The notes under the pieces were generated by a model. The model ran no database searches. It was not told where the DNA came from and saw only the letters and a list, made by a program, of their open reading frames with translations. 64,000 bases of DNA from assembly GCF_003429005.1 (NCBI RefSeq), contig NZ_QVQV01000002.1, forward strand, positions 248,001 to 312,000, in the 5' to 3' direction. This DNA comes from Paraburkholderia sp. DHOC27. Lineage in GTDB: Bacteria; Pseudomonadota; Gammaproteobacteria; Burkholderiales; Burkholderiaceae. Made by a program: the position numbers and the translations under genes. Positions 18,832 through 27,026 of the stretch are shown piece by piece (the stretch's first letter is position 1; every line of letters begins with the position of its first letter).

Positions 18832-18918
18832 GCGAGGATGGCGAAATTGGTAGACGCACCAGGTTTAGGTCCTGACGCCAGCAATGGTGTAGGGGTTCGA
18901 GTCCCCTTCCTCGCACCA
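18832..18918 (+). tRNA. tRNA-Leu (TAG)
   Basis: An 87-base class II tRNA with acceptor GCGAGGA/TCCTCGC, encoded CCA, a long variable arm and anticodon loop TTTAGGT (anticodon TAG). Confidence 0.97.
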
Positions 18919-18926
18919 CGTATTTG

Positions 18927-18965
18927 AAAACCCCGCCGGCTACTTTCCGGCGGGGTTTTTGTTTT
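18927..18965. terminator. Intrinsic terminator after tRNA-Leu
   Basis: ACCCCGCCGG pairs with CCGGCGGGGT, with A residues before and a long T tract after. It begins 9 bases past the tRNA CCA. The left A run is short, so the main direction is plus. Confidence 0.9.
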
Positions 18966-19005
18966 TTGCAGCGCCGCTGCGTCGGGCAACGGCGCAATGA
19001 AACGC

Positions 19006-20241
19006 CTAAGCCCGCAGCAAGGGCATAGGCTCGAAACGCTGCTGCAACACCGCTGTCGCATCCAGCCCCCACCAGGGGCCCAACACGGTTGCATACAGTT
19101 GACGGAAGTCGACGCCCACCGGCAGGTTGCCGCTGCCGTCAAGTTGAGTCAGCACCGGCGGCGCGCCGTACAGGCCGCCGCGCACCCGCCCGCCCATCAC
19201 GAAGTGCGGCGCAACTGTGCCGTGATCGGTGCCGTTGCTCTGGTTCTCGCGCGGACGCCGGCCGAACTCCGCGTACGTCATCACGAGCGTGTCATTCCAG
19301 CGGCCGAGTTCGACCAGCGCAGCCTTGAGCGACACAAATCCCTCCGCCAGTTGCTTGAGCAGCGCCGCCTGCTGACCCGGCTGATTCTGGTGCGTATCGA
19401 AGCCATTCAAGGTCAGGCGAATCACCGCCACGCCCTGCCCGTTCACTGGCGCGCCCTGCGGCGTGTCGCCCGCGGCCAGCACCTGCATGGCGGTCTTGAT
19501 GGACGCGCCGAACGCGCCGGGCGCAAAGCTCGTCTTGAGCGGAAACTGCCCTTCACGCGGACGCAGACGGTCGGCCGCTTTCACGATGTCGTTCTCGACA
19601 TCCAGAATATGCGCAAGCTCGGGATTGCGTTCATGCAACGAAACCGGCGTGGCCAGGCGCGCAGCCTTCACGAATTGCGCCGGATTCACCAGCGCAATGG
19701 CACGCGCGCCATTGGCAAGCGGTCCCATTTCAGCACTGCCAATCACCACGCCGTCAGCGGCAAAACCCGGCGGCACCGCGTGCTGCGCGAACGCACGCGT
19801 GAGCCATCCCTCGCGCAGATATTGATCAGAACGTGAAGCGGTGTCCCAGATCTCGATGGAGCGAAAGTGCGACAGGTTCGGTTGCGCATAGCTGACGCCT
19901 TGCACGATGGCCAGTTGCTGGCTCTGCCAGAGCGGCATGAGCGGTTGCAGTGACGGATGCAGGGCCGTGCGCTCGTCGAGCTGGATCACCTGCTCGCGTT
20001 TGAGGCCGATGTTCTTGCGCAGCGCGTAATAAGTGGGATCGGCATACGGAATCACGGTATTCAAACCGTCGTTGCCGCCCTTCAGCTCCACGAGGATCAG
20101 CAGATTGTCGTAGCCACGACTGCGCATGGCGGCATCTGCTGGACTCAGCCCAGACTGCTGCGGCTGCGCGGACTGCGCGGCGAACGCGCGCGGCAACCAC
20201 AGCGCAGCGCCTGCTATCGAAAGGAAGTCGCGCCGTTTCAT
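19006..20241 (-). CDS. DUF1501 domain exported protein (Tat signal)
   Basis: A 411-residue protein. It begins MKRRDFLSIAGAALW, a twin-arginine (Tat) type signal with cleavage likely after AFA at residue 21, so it is probably folded before export to the periplasm. The body fits DUF1501, an alkaline-phosphatase-superfamily-like family: VELKGGNDGLNTVIPY near residue 52, YAEFGRRPREN near 317, and NGTDHGTVAPHFVMGG near 329. It ends 28 bases after DUF1800 begins its downstream end, so the pair is surely co-transcribed. No biochemical role is established for this family; metal-dependent hydrolysis is a fold-based inference. Confidence 0.85.
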   Translation of the reverse strand: MKRRDFLSIAGAALWLPRAFAAQSAQPQQSGLSPADAAMRSRGYDNLLILVELKGGNDGLNTVIPYADPTYYALRKNIGLKREQVIQLDERTALHPSLQPLMPLWQSQQLAIVQGVSYAQPNLSHFRSIEIWDTASRSDQYLREGWLTRAFAQHAVPPGFAADGVVIGSAEMGPLANGARAIALVNPAQFVKAARLATPVSLHERNPELAHILDVENDIVKAADRLRPREGQFPLKTSFAPGAFGASIKTAMQVLAAGDTPQGAPVNGQGVAVIRLTLNGFDTHQNQPGQQAALLKQLAEGFVSLKAALVELGRWNDTLVMTYAEFGRRPRENQSNGTDHGTVAPHFVMGGRVRGGLYGAPPVLTQLDGSGNLPVGVDFRQLYATVLGPWWGLDATAVLQQRFEPMPLLRA

Positions 20242-20269
20242 GCTGCACCTCGTGCGGGTTGGACGCTCA

Positions 20270-21934
20270 TCACTTCAACTGAAAAGCCGGATCCATCAAC
20301 AACGCCTCCAGATAGGCGCTGCCGGTCGAGTCGGTTTCGATGGCGTCGACCGGCGTGATCGGCAGCACGGCATGCTGCAACTGCAATTCCGCGGACAGCC
20401 CCGGCTTCGCCGCCGGCGCGGTGTGATACTGGGCAAGCCAGGCGTCGATATCGAAGCGTACGCCACCCTGTCCGGCATGAGCCATCGCGCGCCGCAGCAT
20501 CGCCGCACCTTGTGCGTTCTCGCGCACACCAGGCTGGCTCATAGCGGACGATGGCCGCTTCGCCCCAGCCGCTTCAGTGGCACGGAACAACTGCTCGACG
20601 AACTGCTTGCGGGCCAGCAGCGTGGAGCTGTTGATCCAGTTCTCGCCGCCTGGCCAGCCCTTCACATTGGGCGGATAGAACAGGTTCTCGCCGAGCGTGC
20701 GCATCTCACCGGCAAACGGCGCGGTGTTGTCGTAGCTGATATCGAATGCGCGCAGCGTGCCCACCACGAACTCCGCAGGCGACTTCACCAGCGTGCCACG
20801 ATTTTCTTCGTCCCAGAACGCGTCGCTCAGAAATAGGCCGCGCAGTGCTACCTTTGTCTCATAGTGACTAGCACGAAAGCGCTCGGCGATGGGCGCAATG
20901 GCGGCGGCATCCGGCGTATCGGAGACGAACTCACGCCACAATTCAGCGGTGATGAAGTTAGCGGTCTCGGGACGGGCGAGCAGGATGTCGAGCACCTGAT
21001 CGCCGTCGAACGGCCCGCTCTCGCCCAGCACGGTTTTGACGCCGTCATCGTGCTGGTTCGCGCGCCACACGTAAGCGAGGCTGTCGGGGTCGAGACTCCA
21101 GCCGGTGTAGGCACGCGCGGCCTCGGACACGTCCCGTTGCGAATAATGGCCCTCGCCCAAGGTGAACAGCTCCATCACCTCGCGTGCGAAATTCTCGTTG
21201 GGTTTGCCCTTGCGATTGCCCGCGCCATCGAGGTACTGCAGCATCGCCGGGTCTTTGGCCACCTCGTGCAACAGCTCGCCGAAGTTGCCCAACGCCTCGC
21301 GCCGCAGCAGCATGTTCTGTTGCGCCATCAACTGCGGATAACCCACCTTGTCCTGTGCCGAGGTGAAGTGGTTGTGCCACAAGAGCGTCATGCGCTCGGT
21401 CAGCGGCGACGGCGTGCTTGCCATTTCACGCACCCACCATGCACGCAGTTCGTCATAACGCTGATTGCGCAGACGTTGTTCGGCCTGACGCTGATCGTCG
21501 GTCCATGCCTTGCGTTCATCGCGCGTCGGGACGGGTTCGAGCACCCATGCGGGCATCGGCGTGGCAGCCTCGGTACGGGTTGCCGCGAGCACCTTGTCGA
21601 CTGCCTGCTCGCGCGTCAGGCCGATGTACTGCGCAAGCTCGGCGTTGTCCGGTGCAAAGCCGGTGCGTGTGAGGAAAAAGCGGGCGTCGTCGGCGTCGAG
21701 GAGGGTTTGCGAGGCATCGTCCTGCGTGACGGCGGGCATCTTGTGCACGGTCTCGCGTACATGGTGTGTCTGGTGTTTTGCGGGCTGTTGGGTGACGGCG
21801 CCTGGTGCCGCTTGCGTGACGTCAGCCGAAGACGGCGCGGCAAAGGCCCGCGTTTCGAAACCCACTGGCAGCACTGCCGCCGCCATCAGCAGCGTCGCCT
21901 TTGCGCTTCGAATCAACGTGAGCGATGCACTCAT
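20270..21934 (-). CDS. DUF1800 domain exported protein
   Basis: A 554-residue protein with an N-terminal signal-like segment (hydrophobic about residues 12-32, ending RAFA). The DUF1800 core has RFFLTRTGFAP at about 85, the strongly conserved MTLLWHNHFTSAQDK at about 182, NENFAREVMELFTLGEGHYSQ at about 248, and PPNVKGWPGGENWINSSTLLARK near 438. The family is widespread, nearly always next to DUF1501, and without assigned function. It is the upstream partner of the DUF1501 gene here. Confidence 0.85.
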   Translation of the reverse strand: MSASLTLIRSAKATLLMAAAVLPVGFETRAFAAPSSADVTQAAPGAVTQQPAKHQTHHVRETVHKMPAVTQDDASQTLLDADDARFFLTRTGFAPDNAELAQYIGLTREQAVDKVLAATRTEAATPMPAWVLEPVPTRDERKAWTDDQRQAEQRLRNQRYDELRAWWVREMASTPSPLTERMTLLWHNHFTSAQDKVGYPQLMAQQNMLLRREALGNFGELLHEVAKDPAMLQYLDGAGNRKGKPNENFAREVMELFTLGEGHYSQRDVSEAARAYTGWSLDPDSLAYVWRANQHDDGVKTVLGESGPFDGDQVLDILLARPETANFITAELWREFVSDTPDAAAIAPIAERFRASHYETKVALRGLFLSDAFWDEENRGTLVKSPAEFVVGTLRAFDISYDNTAPFAGEMRTLGENLFYPPNVKGWPGGENWINSSTLLARKQFVEQLFRATEAAGAKRPSSAMSQPGVRENAQGAAMLRRAMAHAGQGGVRFDIDAWLAQYHTAPAAKPGLSAELQLQHAVLPITPVDAIETDSTGSAYLEALLMDPAFQLK

Positions 21935-22122
21935 CTTCGGTTATCCGTGTCCGGCTGATGGGCGCGCATCCGCGAATGCCTACGCGTCTCCCTGATGACG
22001 GCTCAACGGCAGATTGAACGCAAAAGTTGACGGGGGAAGTGCAACCAAATTTTTCACGCGGATAGCCGCGCCGCCGCCGCCGTCGCAAAGGAACGATCTG
22101 GCGAGCAGGAACCGAACTACGC

Positions 22123-22455
22123 CTAGCGCTTGTACAGCTCGCGCACGGCGTCTTCGATGTGCTGGCGCAGCAGGCGCCGCTCTTCCGGTGTCATGTGACC
22201 GTCGCGGCGGCGTTGATCGAGGTCGGGGGGAACTGCGGTGCGCATCATGACGTCTGATGCAGGGTGGTCGGCGATGGGATCATGCGGTTGCCGGGACGGT
22301 TTGGTGCCGCGATAGCGCGGCACGCGAGGACTCGATGCCCGATCGTCAGAGGACTGTGCATGGGCGAGCGTAGGGCCTAATGTGGCCGTGAGTGTGCCGG
22401 CCACTGCCAGCGCAATCACGCTAAGGCGCACATTCGGCCAAACCCCTCCCTTCAT
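22123..22455 (-). CDS. Small exported protein with MTPEERRxLRQHI-type C-terminus
   Basis: A 110-residue protein with a clear Sec-type signal peptide: a basic n-region, a hydrophobic stretch near residues 10-30, and cleavage likely after AHA. The start is the ATG complementary to 22453-22455, preceded by GAAGGG. The mature part is charged and proline-rich and ends in a helix GHMTPEERRLLRQHIEDAVRE, of a type I recall in other small betaproteobacterial exported proteins. It lies 188 bases upstream of the DUF1800 gene on the same strand, so a shared transcript is possible. Function unknown. Confidence 0.7.
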   Translation of the reverse strand: MKGGVWPNVRLSVIALAVAGTLTATLGPTLAHAQSSDDRASSPRVPRYRGTKPSRQPHDPIADHPASDVMMRTAVPPDLDQRRRDGHMTPEERRLLRQHIEDAVRELYKR

Positions 22456-22623
22456 CTTGTTCCCTTCGTGGTGCGGCAACCGGATACCCTAAATGCGTGT
22501 ACAAACCCCGAGAAGTGCCGGGTACGTGAATTTTAATCGAGTGAAGTATCCACCGAACAGCCGCATTCCGTAAAGCAGTCTACGCGTCGAGCCTTTACGC
22601 CGCGCCACACACCGGGTAAATTT

Positions 22624-22639
22624 TGTAACCGACTGTAAC
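22624..22639 (+). promoter_or_regulatory. Candidate OmpR box: two TGTAAC repeats spaced by 10 bp
   Basis: TGTAAC at 22624-22629 and 22634-22639 are separated by 4 bases. That is the reverse complement of the GTTACA-N4-GTTACA arrangement described for enterobacterial OmpR. It lies about 45-60 bases upstream of the ompR start codon, fitting autoregulation. Recognition by this OmpR is inference. Confidence 0.5.
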
Positions 22640-22646
22640 CCACAAA

Positions 22647-22674
22647 TTGGTGCAAACTAGCATCACTTTGTAAT
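22647..22674 (+). promoter_or_regulatory. Possible ompR promoter
   Basis: TTGGTG (22647-22652), a 16-base spacer and TGTAAT (22669-22674) resemble sigma-70 hexamers. The -10 would lie only 10 bases from ATG 22684, giving a nearly leaderless mRNA; use of ATG 22693 would relieve this. Moderate evidence only. Confidence 0.35.
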
Positions 22675-22683
22675 CGCGCTAAG

Positions 22684-23418
22684 ATGCCGACCATGGAAAC
22701 CAAAAACCCTTCAAAAATCCTCGTCGTCGATGACGATCCGCGTCTGCGCGATCTGCTACGCCGCTACCTCGGTGAACAGGGCTTCAATGTCTACGTCGCC
22801 GAAAACGCGCCGTCCATGAACAAGCTCTGGGTGCGTGAACGCTTCGACCTGCTGGTGCTCGATCTGATGCTGCCCGGCGAGGACGGCCTGTCCATCTGCC
22901 GGCGTCTGCGTGGCAGCAACGACCGCACGCCGATCATCATGCTGACGGCCAAGGGTGAAGACGTGGACCGTATCGTCGGCCTCGAAATGGGCGCGGACGA
23001 CTACCTGCCGAAGCCGTTCAATCCGCGCGAACTGGTGGCCCGCATTCATGCGGTGCTGCGCCGTCAGTCGCCGTCCGAACTGCCGGGCGCACCGTCCGAG
23101 ACCACCGAGGTTTTCGAGTTCGGCGAGTTCGCGCTGAACCTGGCCACCCGCACGCTGACCAAGGCCGGCCAGGAAATCCCCTTGACCACGGGTGAATTTT
23201 CGGTGCTGAAGGTGTTCGCACGGCATCCCCGTCAGCCGCTCTCGCGTGAAAAGCTGATGGAACTGGCGCGCGGCCGTGAATACGAAGTGTTCGACCGTAG
23301 CCTCGACGTGCAGATTTCGCGGCTGCGCAAGCTCATCGAACCGGACCCGGGCAGCCCGCGCTTCATCCAGACCGTCTGGGGCCTGGGCTACGTGTTCATT
23401 CCTGACGGCGCTGCCTGA
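22684..23418 (+). CDS. ompR: Two-component response regulator OmpR
   Basis: A 244-residue OmpR/PhoB-type regulator. The receiver domain (about 11-127) has the acidic pocket VVDDDPR, phospho-acceptor Asp60 in VLDLMLPGEDG, and Lys in the PKPF motif. The winged-helix DNA-binding domain (about 145-240) ends with RFIQTVWGLGYVFIP. The initiating ATG may be 22684 or 22693 (METKNPSK). It is followed after 44 bases by envZ. Expected role is osmotic and envelope control of porin genes. Confidence 0.94.
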   Translation: MPTMETKNPSKILVVDDDPRLRDLLRRYLGEQGFNVYVAENAPSMNKLWVRERFDLLVLDLMLPGEDGLSICRRLRGSNDRTPIIMLTAKGEDVDRIVGLEMGADDYLPKPFNPRELVARIHAVLRRQSPSELPGAPSETTEVFEFGEFALNLATRTLTKAGQEIPLTTGEFSVLKVFARHPRQPLSREKLMELARGREYEVFDRSLDVQISRLRKLIEPDPGSPRFIQTVWGLGYVFIPDGAA

Positions 23419-23462
23419 GTTTGCTCGCGCTTTCCGTTTTTGCTTCCAGATAAGAAGGGCCC

Positions 23463-24812
23463 ATGCGGATCGACCGGCGCCTCCTGACGCTCGCGTTCGG
23501 TGGCCTTTTCTGGCGGACCTTTCTGTTGATCGCGCTGCTGATCGCGGTCAGCCTCGCCGCGTGGTTCCAGAGCTTCCGCGTGATCGAACGCGAGCCGCGC
23601 GCGCAGCGCGTGGCGCTGCAACTGGTTGCCATCGTCAAGCTCACGCGTACCGCACTCCTCTATTCCGATCCCGACCTGCGGCGCGCGCTGCTGCAGGATC
23701 TGGAGAGCAATGAAGGGGTGCGCGTGTACCCGCGCGAAACCACGGACAAATACAAGCTCCAGCCGGACGAGTCGCTCAACCGCCTGATCGAGCATGACAT
23801 TCGCGGACGCCTTGGCGACGACACCGTCATCGCGCAGAGCGTCAACGATATTCCCGGCGTGTGGATCAGCTTCAAGATCGATGACGACGACTATTGGGTC
23901 GCGCTCGATCGCGATCAGCTCGACAACGCCACCGGCCTGCAATGGGCCGGCTGGGGCGTGTTTGCGCTGGCGCTGTCGCTGTTCGGCGCGGCCTTCATCA
24001 CGAGTCTGGTGAACCGGCCGTTCGCCCGGCTGGCAATGGCCGCACGCAAGGTGGGTTCGGGGCAGTCGCCGGAACCGCTGCCCGAGCGCGGCATGGGTGT
24101 CGCCGCCGAAACCAACCGCAGCTTCAACCAGATGGTGCAGGACCTCGAACAGCTCGAAGCGGACCGCGCGCTAATGCTGGCCGGCATCTCGCACGACCTG
24201 CGTACGCCGCTCGCACGTTTGCGGCTCGAAACCGAAATGAGCCCGTCGGATCAGAGCACCAAGGACGCGATGGTCGATGACATCGAACAGATGGACATGA
24301 TCATCGGCCGCTTCCTCGATTACGCGCGTCCGGTGCAAAGAGTCCCGGAACCCGTGGACCTTTCGGTGATCGCAGGAGAACTGGCGGCGCGTATGTCGTC
24401 AGAAGACGGCATGCGACTGATCACGCGGCTGGCGCCGTCCGCGGTGATCGAGGCGGACGAGACGGACATGCGCCGCGTGATCGGCAATCTGCTGGAGAAC
24501 GCGCGCAAGTACGGGCTGAGCGAAGGTGACGGCATCCCGCACGTGATTCTGGAGACGCGGGTCTCGCATTCGCGGGTCGAACTCTCCGTCGTCGATGAGG
24601 GCCCCGGCATTCCCGAGGACCAGCTCGCGCTGGTGACGCGCCCGTTCTACCGGGTCGACACCGCGCGCACGCAGGCGAATGGCACAGGCCTCGGCATGGC
24701 CATCGTGCAGCGTCTGGTGGGCCGCTACCGCGGCGGGCTGCGGCTACGCAACCGGACGCCGGGTCCGGGGCTCGAAGTGACGATCGAGTTTCCACTCGCG
24801 CGGGGCACCTGA
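23463..24812 (+). CDS. envZ: Osmolarity sensor histidine kinase EnvZ
   Basis: A 449-residue inner-membrane sensor. The first transmembrane helix spans about 15-38, the periplasmic sensor part about 39-160, and the second helix about 163-183. A HAMP region follows, then HisKA with phospho-acceptor His244 in the classic SHDLRTPLARLR box. The ATPase domain has the N box NLLENARKYG, the G1 box DEGPGIPED and the G2 box NGTGLGMAIVQ. It forms an operon with ompR. Confidence 0.93.
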   Translation: MRIDRRLLTLAFGGLFWRTFLLIALLIAVSLAAWFQSFRVIEREPRAQRVALQLVAIVKLTRTALLYSDPDLRRALLQDLESNEGVRVYPRETTDKYKLQPDESLNRLIEHDIRGRLGDDTVIAQSVNDIPGVWISFKIDDDDYWVALDRDQLDNATGLQWAGWGVFALALSLFGAAFITSLVNRPFARLAMAARKVGSGQSPEPLPERGMGVAAETNRSFNQMVQDLEQLEADRALMLAGISHDLRTPLARLRLETEMSPSDQSTKDAMVDDIEQMDMIIGRFLDYARPVQRVPEPVDLSVIAGELAARMSSEDGMRLITRLAPSAVIEADETDMRRVIGNLLENARKYGLSEGDGIPHVILETRVSHSRVELSVVDEGPGIPEDQLALVTRPFYRVDTARTQANGTGLGMAIVQRLVGRYRGGLRLRNRTPGPGLEVTIEFPLARGT

Positions 24813-25039
24813 GCCGCTGTCGGGTCGCACTTCCCTTCAGGGCGTACCGCCGTGTGTGCCGTGCGCCCGGCTCACTTAGCTGTCCTTGGCTGGCGCTTCC
24901 CGGACCAGCCGCGCCTACCCAGGATTGCCGCAGCGCATCAGTCTGCGCAATATCCCATTTGCTAAAACGCCGCGAGCAGTGACAGATAAATCGACTATCG
25001 GTGCGGTGAAGAAAAACTATCCACAGTGTTAGTTAAAAA

Positions 25040-25071
25040 CTATTGATGCGATGCATCAATAGAGTTATACT
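25040..25071 (+). promoter_or_regulatory. ahpC promoter overlapped by a palindromic operator
   Basis: TTGATG (25043-25048), a 17-base spacer and TATACT (25066-25071) form a good sigma-70 promoter about 90 bases before ahpC. A 9+9 base perfect inverted repeat CTATTGATG/CATCAATAG (25040-25062, 5-base centre) covers the -35 and most of the spacer. A regulator dimer bound here would affect polymerase directly. OxyR is the family candidate, but the half-site spacing is not the classical one. Confidence 0.65.
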
Positions 25072-25159
25072 GGTTTCCGTGTAACGCAATCGTTACAGCG
25101 AGCAGGTAGCTTGAACAAGCTGTTTTACCCACTCATTGGCAACTTCAGGAGTATTCCGC

Positions 25160-25708
25160 ATGAAAACCGTTGGCGACAAACTCGAAGCGTTCACAGTCAC
25201 CGCAGCCAAGCCGGGCTTTAACAATCACGAAGAAAATGGCGTGTCGGCGTTCGAAGAGATCACCGAACAGTCGTTCCCGGGCAAGTGGAAAATCATTTAT
25301 TTCTACCCGAAGGATTTCACCTTCGTGTGCCCGACGGAAATCGTGGAATTCGGCAAGCTGACGAACGATTTCGCTGAGCGCGATGCAGTTCTGCTGGGTG
25401 GCAGCGTCGACAATGAATTCGTGAAGCTGGCATGGCGCCGTGAACACAAGGACCTGAGCAAGCTGAACCACTATGCGTTCGGCGACGTGAAGGGCGAGCT
25501 GATCGACCAGCTCGGCGTGCGCGACAAGGAAGCTGGCGTGGCACTGCGCGCCACGTTCATCGTCGACCCGGACAACACGATCCAGCACGTTTCGGTGAAC
25601 AACCTGAACGTCGGCCGCAACCCGGAAGAAGTGCTGCGTATTCTGGACGGTCTGCAAACGGACGAACTGTGCCCGTGCAACCGTGCAGTTGGCGGCGCAA
25701 CGCTGTAA
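25160..25708 (+). CDS. ahpC: Alkyl hydroperoxide reductase subunit C (2-Cys peroxiredoxin)
   Basis: A 182-residue peroxiredoxin that reduces hydrogen peroxide, organic hydroperoxides and peroxynitrite. Peroxidatic Cys57 lies in FTFVCPTE; the C-terminal LCPCN contains Cys171 and Cys173, one of them resolving. ATG 25160 follows AGGAG at good spacing. ahpD follows after a hairpin terminator. With AhpD rather than AhpF next door, the reductant probably comes through the AhpD/lipoyl dehydrogenase route known from Mycobacterium. Confidence 0.96.
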   Translation: MKTVGDKLEAFTVTAAKPGFNNHEENGVSAFEEITEQSFPGKWKIIYFYPKDFTFVCPTEIVEFGKLTNDFAERDAVLLGGSVDNEFVKLAWRREHKDLSKLNHYAFGDVKGELIDQLGVRDKEAGVALRATFIVDPDNTIQHVSVNNLNVGRNPEEVLRILDGLQTDELCPCNRAVGGATL

Positions 25709-25721
25709 GCATTGCAGTCGG

Positions 25722-25758
25722 AAGCCCGCTAAGCTTGAAAGAGCCGGCGGGCTTTTTT
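25722..25758 (+). terminator. Intrinsic terminator between ahpC and ahpD
   Basis: AAGCCCGC (25722-25729) pairs with GCGGGCTT (25747-25754) and is followed by TTTTTT. It starts 14 bases after the ahpC stop. Because ahpD begins 25 bases downstream with no room for a promoter, this is probably a partial terminator that sets a high ahpC to ahpD ratio. Confidence 0.8.
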
Positions 25759-25783
25759 ATCGACACACTGATAGGAGATATCA

Positions 25784-26308
25784 ATGGAATTCTTGTCTTC
25801 GATTAAAGCACTTGTTCCCGACTATGCTAAAGACATCCGTTTGAATCTGGATGGCACGATTGCGCGTTCGTCGCTGGAAGGCACGGACGCAGTGGGTGTG
25901 GCGCTGGCGGCGGCATTTGCGGCGAAGAGTTCGGTGCTGGTGGAGACGATCCGCAATGCTGGCGTGCTGAGTCCCGAGGAAGTCAACGGCGCGCTGACGG
26001 CTGCTGCGTTGATGGGGATGAATAACGTCTGGTATCCGTATGTCGAGATGACCGACAGCGCGGATTTGAAATCGCAGCCGGCGGGTTTGCGGATGAATGC
26101 TTATGCGTCGCATGGTGGTGTGGATAAGCGACGGTTTGAAATGTATGCATTGGCGGCTTCCATTATTGGCAAGTGCCATTTTTGTGTGAAATCACATTTT
26201 GATACGCTTGTGGCTGAGGGGATGAGTTCCACTCAGCTTCGGGATGTGGGGCGCATTGCTGCTGTGGTTAACGCTGTCGCGTTGGTTGTGGCGGCTGAGG
26301 GGAAATAA
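25784..26308 (+). CDS. ahpD: Alkyl hydroperoxide reductase AhpD
   Basis: A 174-residue CMD-like helical protein. The redox centre is Cys131-x-x-Cys134 followed by His138 (KCHFCVKSH), as in mycobacterial AhpD, which recharges AhpC. ATG 25784 follows TAGGAG. The last third of the gene uses noticeably more A- and T-ending codons than ahpC, and the gene ends at the edge of the inverted-repeat element. Convergent with ispF across that element. Confidence 0.95.
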   Translation: MEFLSSIKALVPDYAKDIRLNLDGTIARSSLEGTDAVGVALAAAFAAKSSVLVETIRNAGVLSPEEVNGALTAAALMGMNNVWYPYVEMTDSADLKSQPAGLRMNAYASHGGVDKRRFEMYALAASIIGKCHFCVKSHFDTLVAEGMSSTQLRDVGRIAAVVNAVALVVAAEGK

Positions 26309-26437
26309 AGGTTTTGGTTTTTGCGGCGCGCCGCGGGGCTCTTTCTTTTTTCTGATTTGATGGGTCTTGGTTTTTTGTTCTTGGCCTTTCCTTGCTTTCT
26401 TATTGGTCTATTTGCGTCGCCCCTGTGCGGGGCGGCA

Positions 26438-26471
26438 CCTACTTTTCTTTGCCGCCGCAAAGAAAAGTAGG
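26438..26471. repeat. Internal hairpin of the left arm
   Basis: A perfect 15-bp stem, CCTACTTTTCTTTGC against GCAAAGAAAAGTAGG, with a 4-base loop, nested inside the left arm of the large inverted repeat. Confidence 0.9.
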
Positions 26472-26994
26472 CAAAAGAAAGCGGGCTCACACCGCCAGCT
26501 CGTAGGTGTCTCCCTCGCCACTCCCGCGGTATTGGTCCGAGACGAGATGGTCCCCCGTACCTTCCACGTTCGTGACCAGGCCGTCATCCGCTCCAGCGTC
26601 GCGCTCCGCGCCCCGCCGGCGGGCATAACCTCCCCCAGCACGCATCGCGTTCATGCGCGCCCGCAACAGTCACTCAAAGCATCCGCAGCTCCGCCGTTAG
26701 GAATGCAGATAATCGCAGCCCGCTCCCCGAGATACCGGTGCACTCACGCATGCCGCGCGGCGCCGGCTCGACAAGCGCAGCCATTCTTATGGCTTTGCGT
26801 GTGCGGCGACATCACGCTTTCCGCTGCTGACCCCAGGGTGCGAACCCGACCGCGACGCACGTAGTGCGGAGTGGGATGAATGACTGCTGTGCCACGAAGG
26901 GGGAAACTGTGAGGGGCGGCCTCGTCTCGGACCAATACCGCGGGAGCGGCGAGGGAGACACCTACAGGCTGGCGGTGTGAGCCCGCTTTCTTTG

Positions 26995-27026
26995 CTTACT
27001 TTCTTTGCGGCGGCAAAGAAAGTGAG
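26995..27026. repeat. Internal hairpin of the right arm
   Basis: CTTACTTTCTTTGC (26995-27008) pairs with GCAAAGAAAGTGAG (27013-27026) with a single G-T type mismatch. It is the counterpart of the left-arm hairpin, slightly diverged. Confidence 0.85.

Noticed and set aside
26367..26864. 165-codon frame inside the inverted-repeat element
   Set aside because: It starts in the left arm and reads low-complexity sequence; the open frame looks like a by-product of the repeat and is not a real gene. Similar short frames on the other arm share the same repeat-derived peptide.
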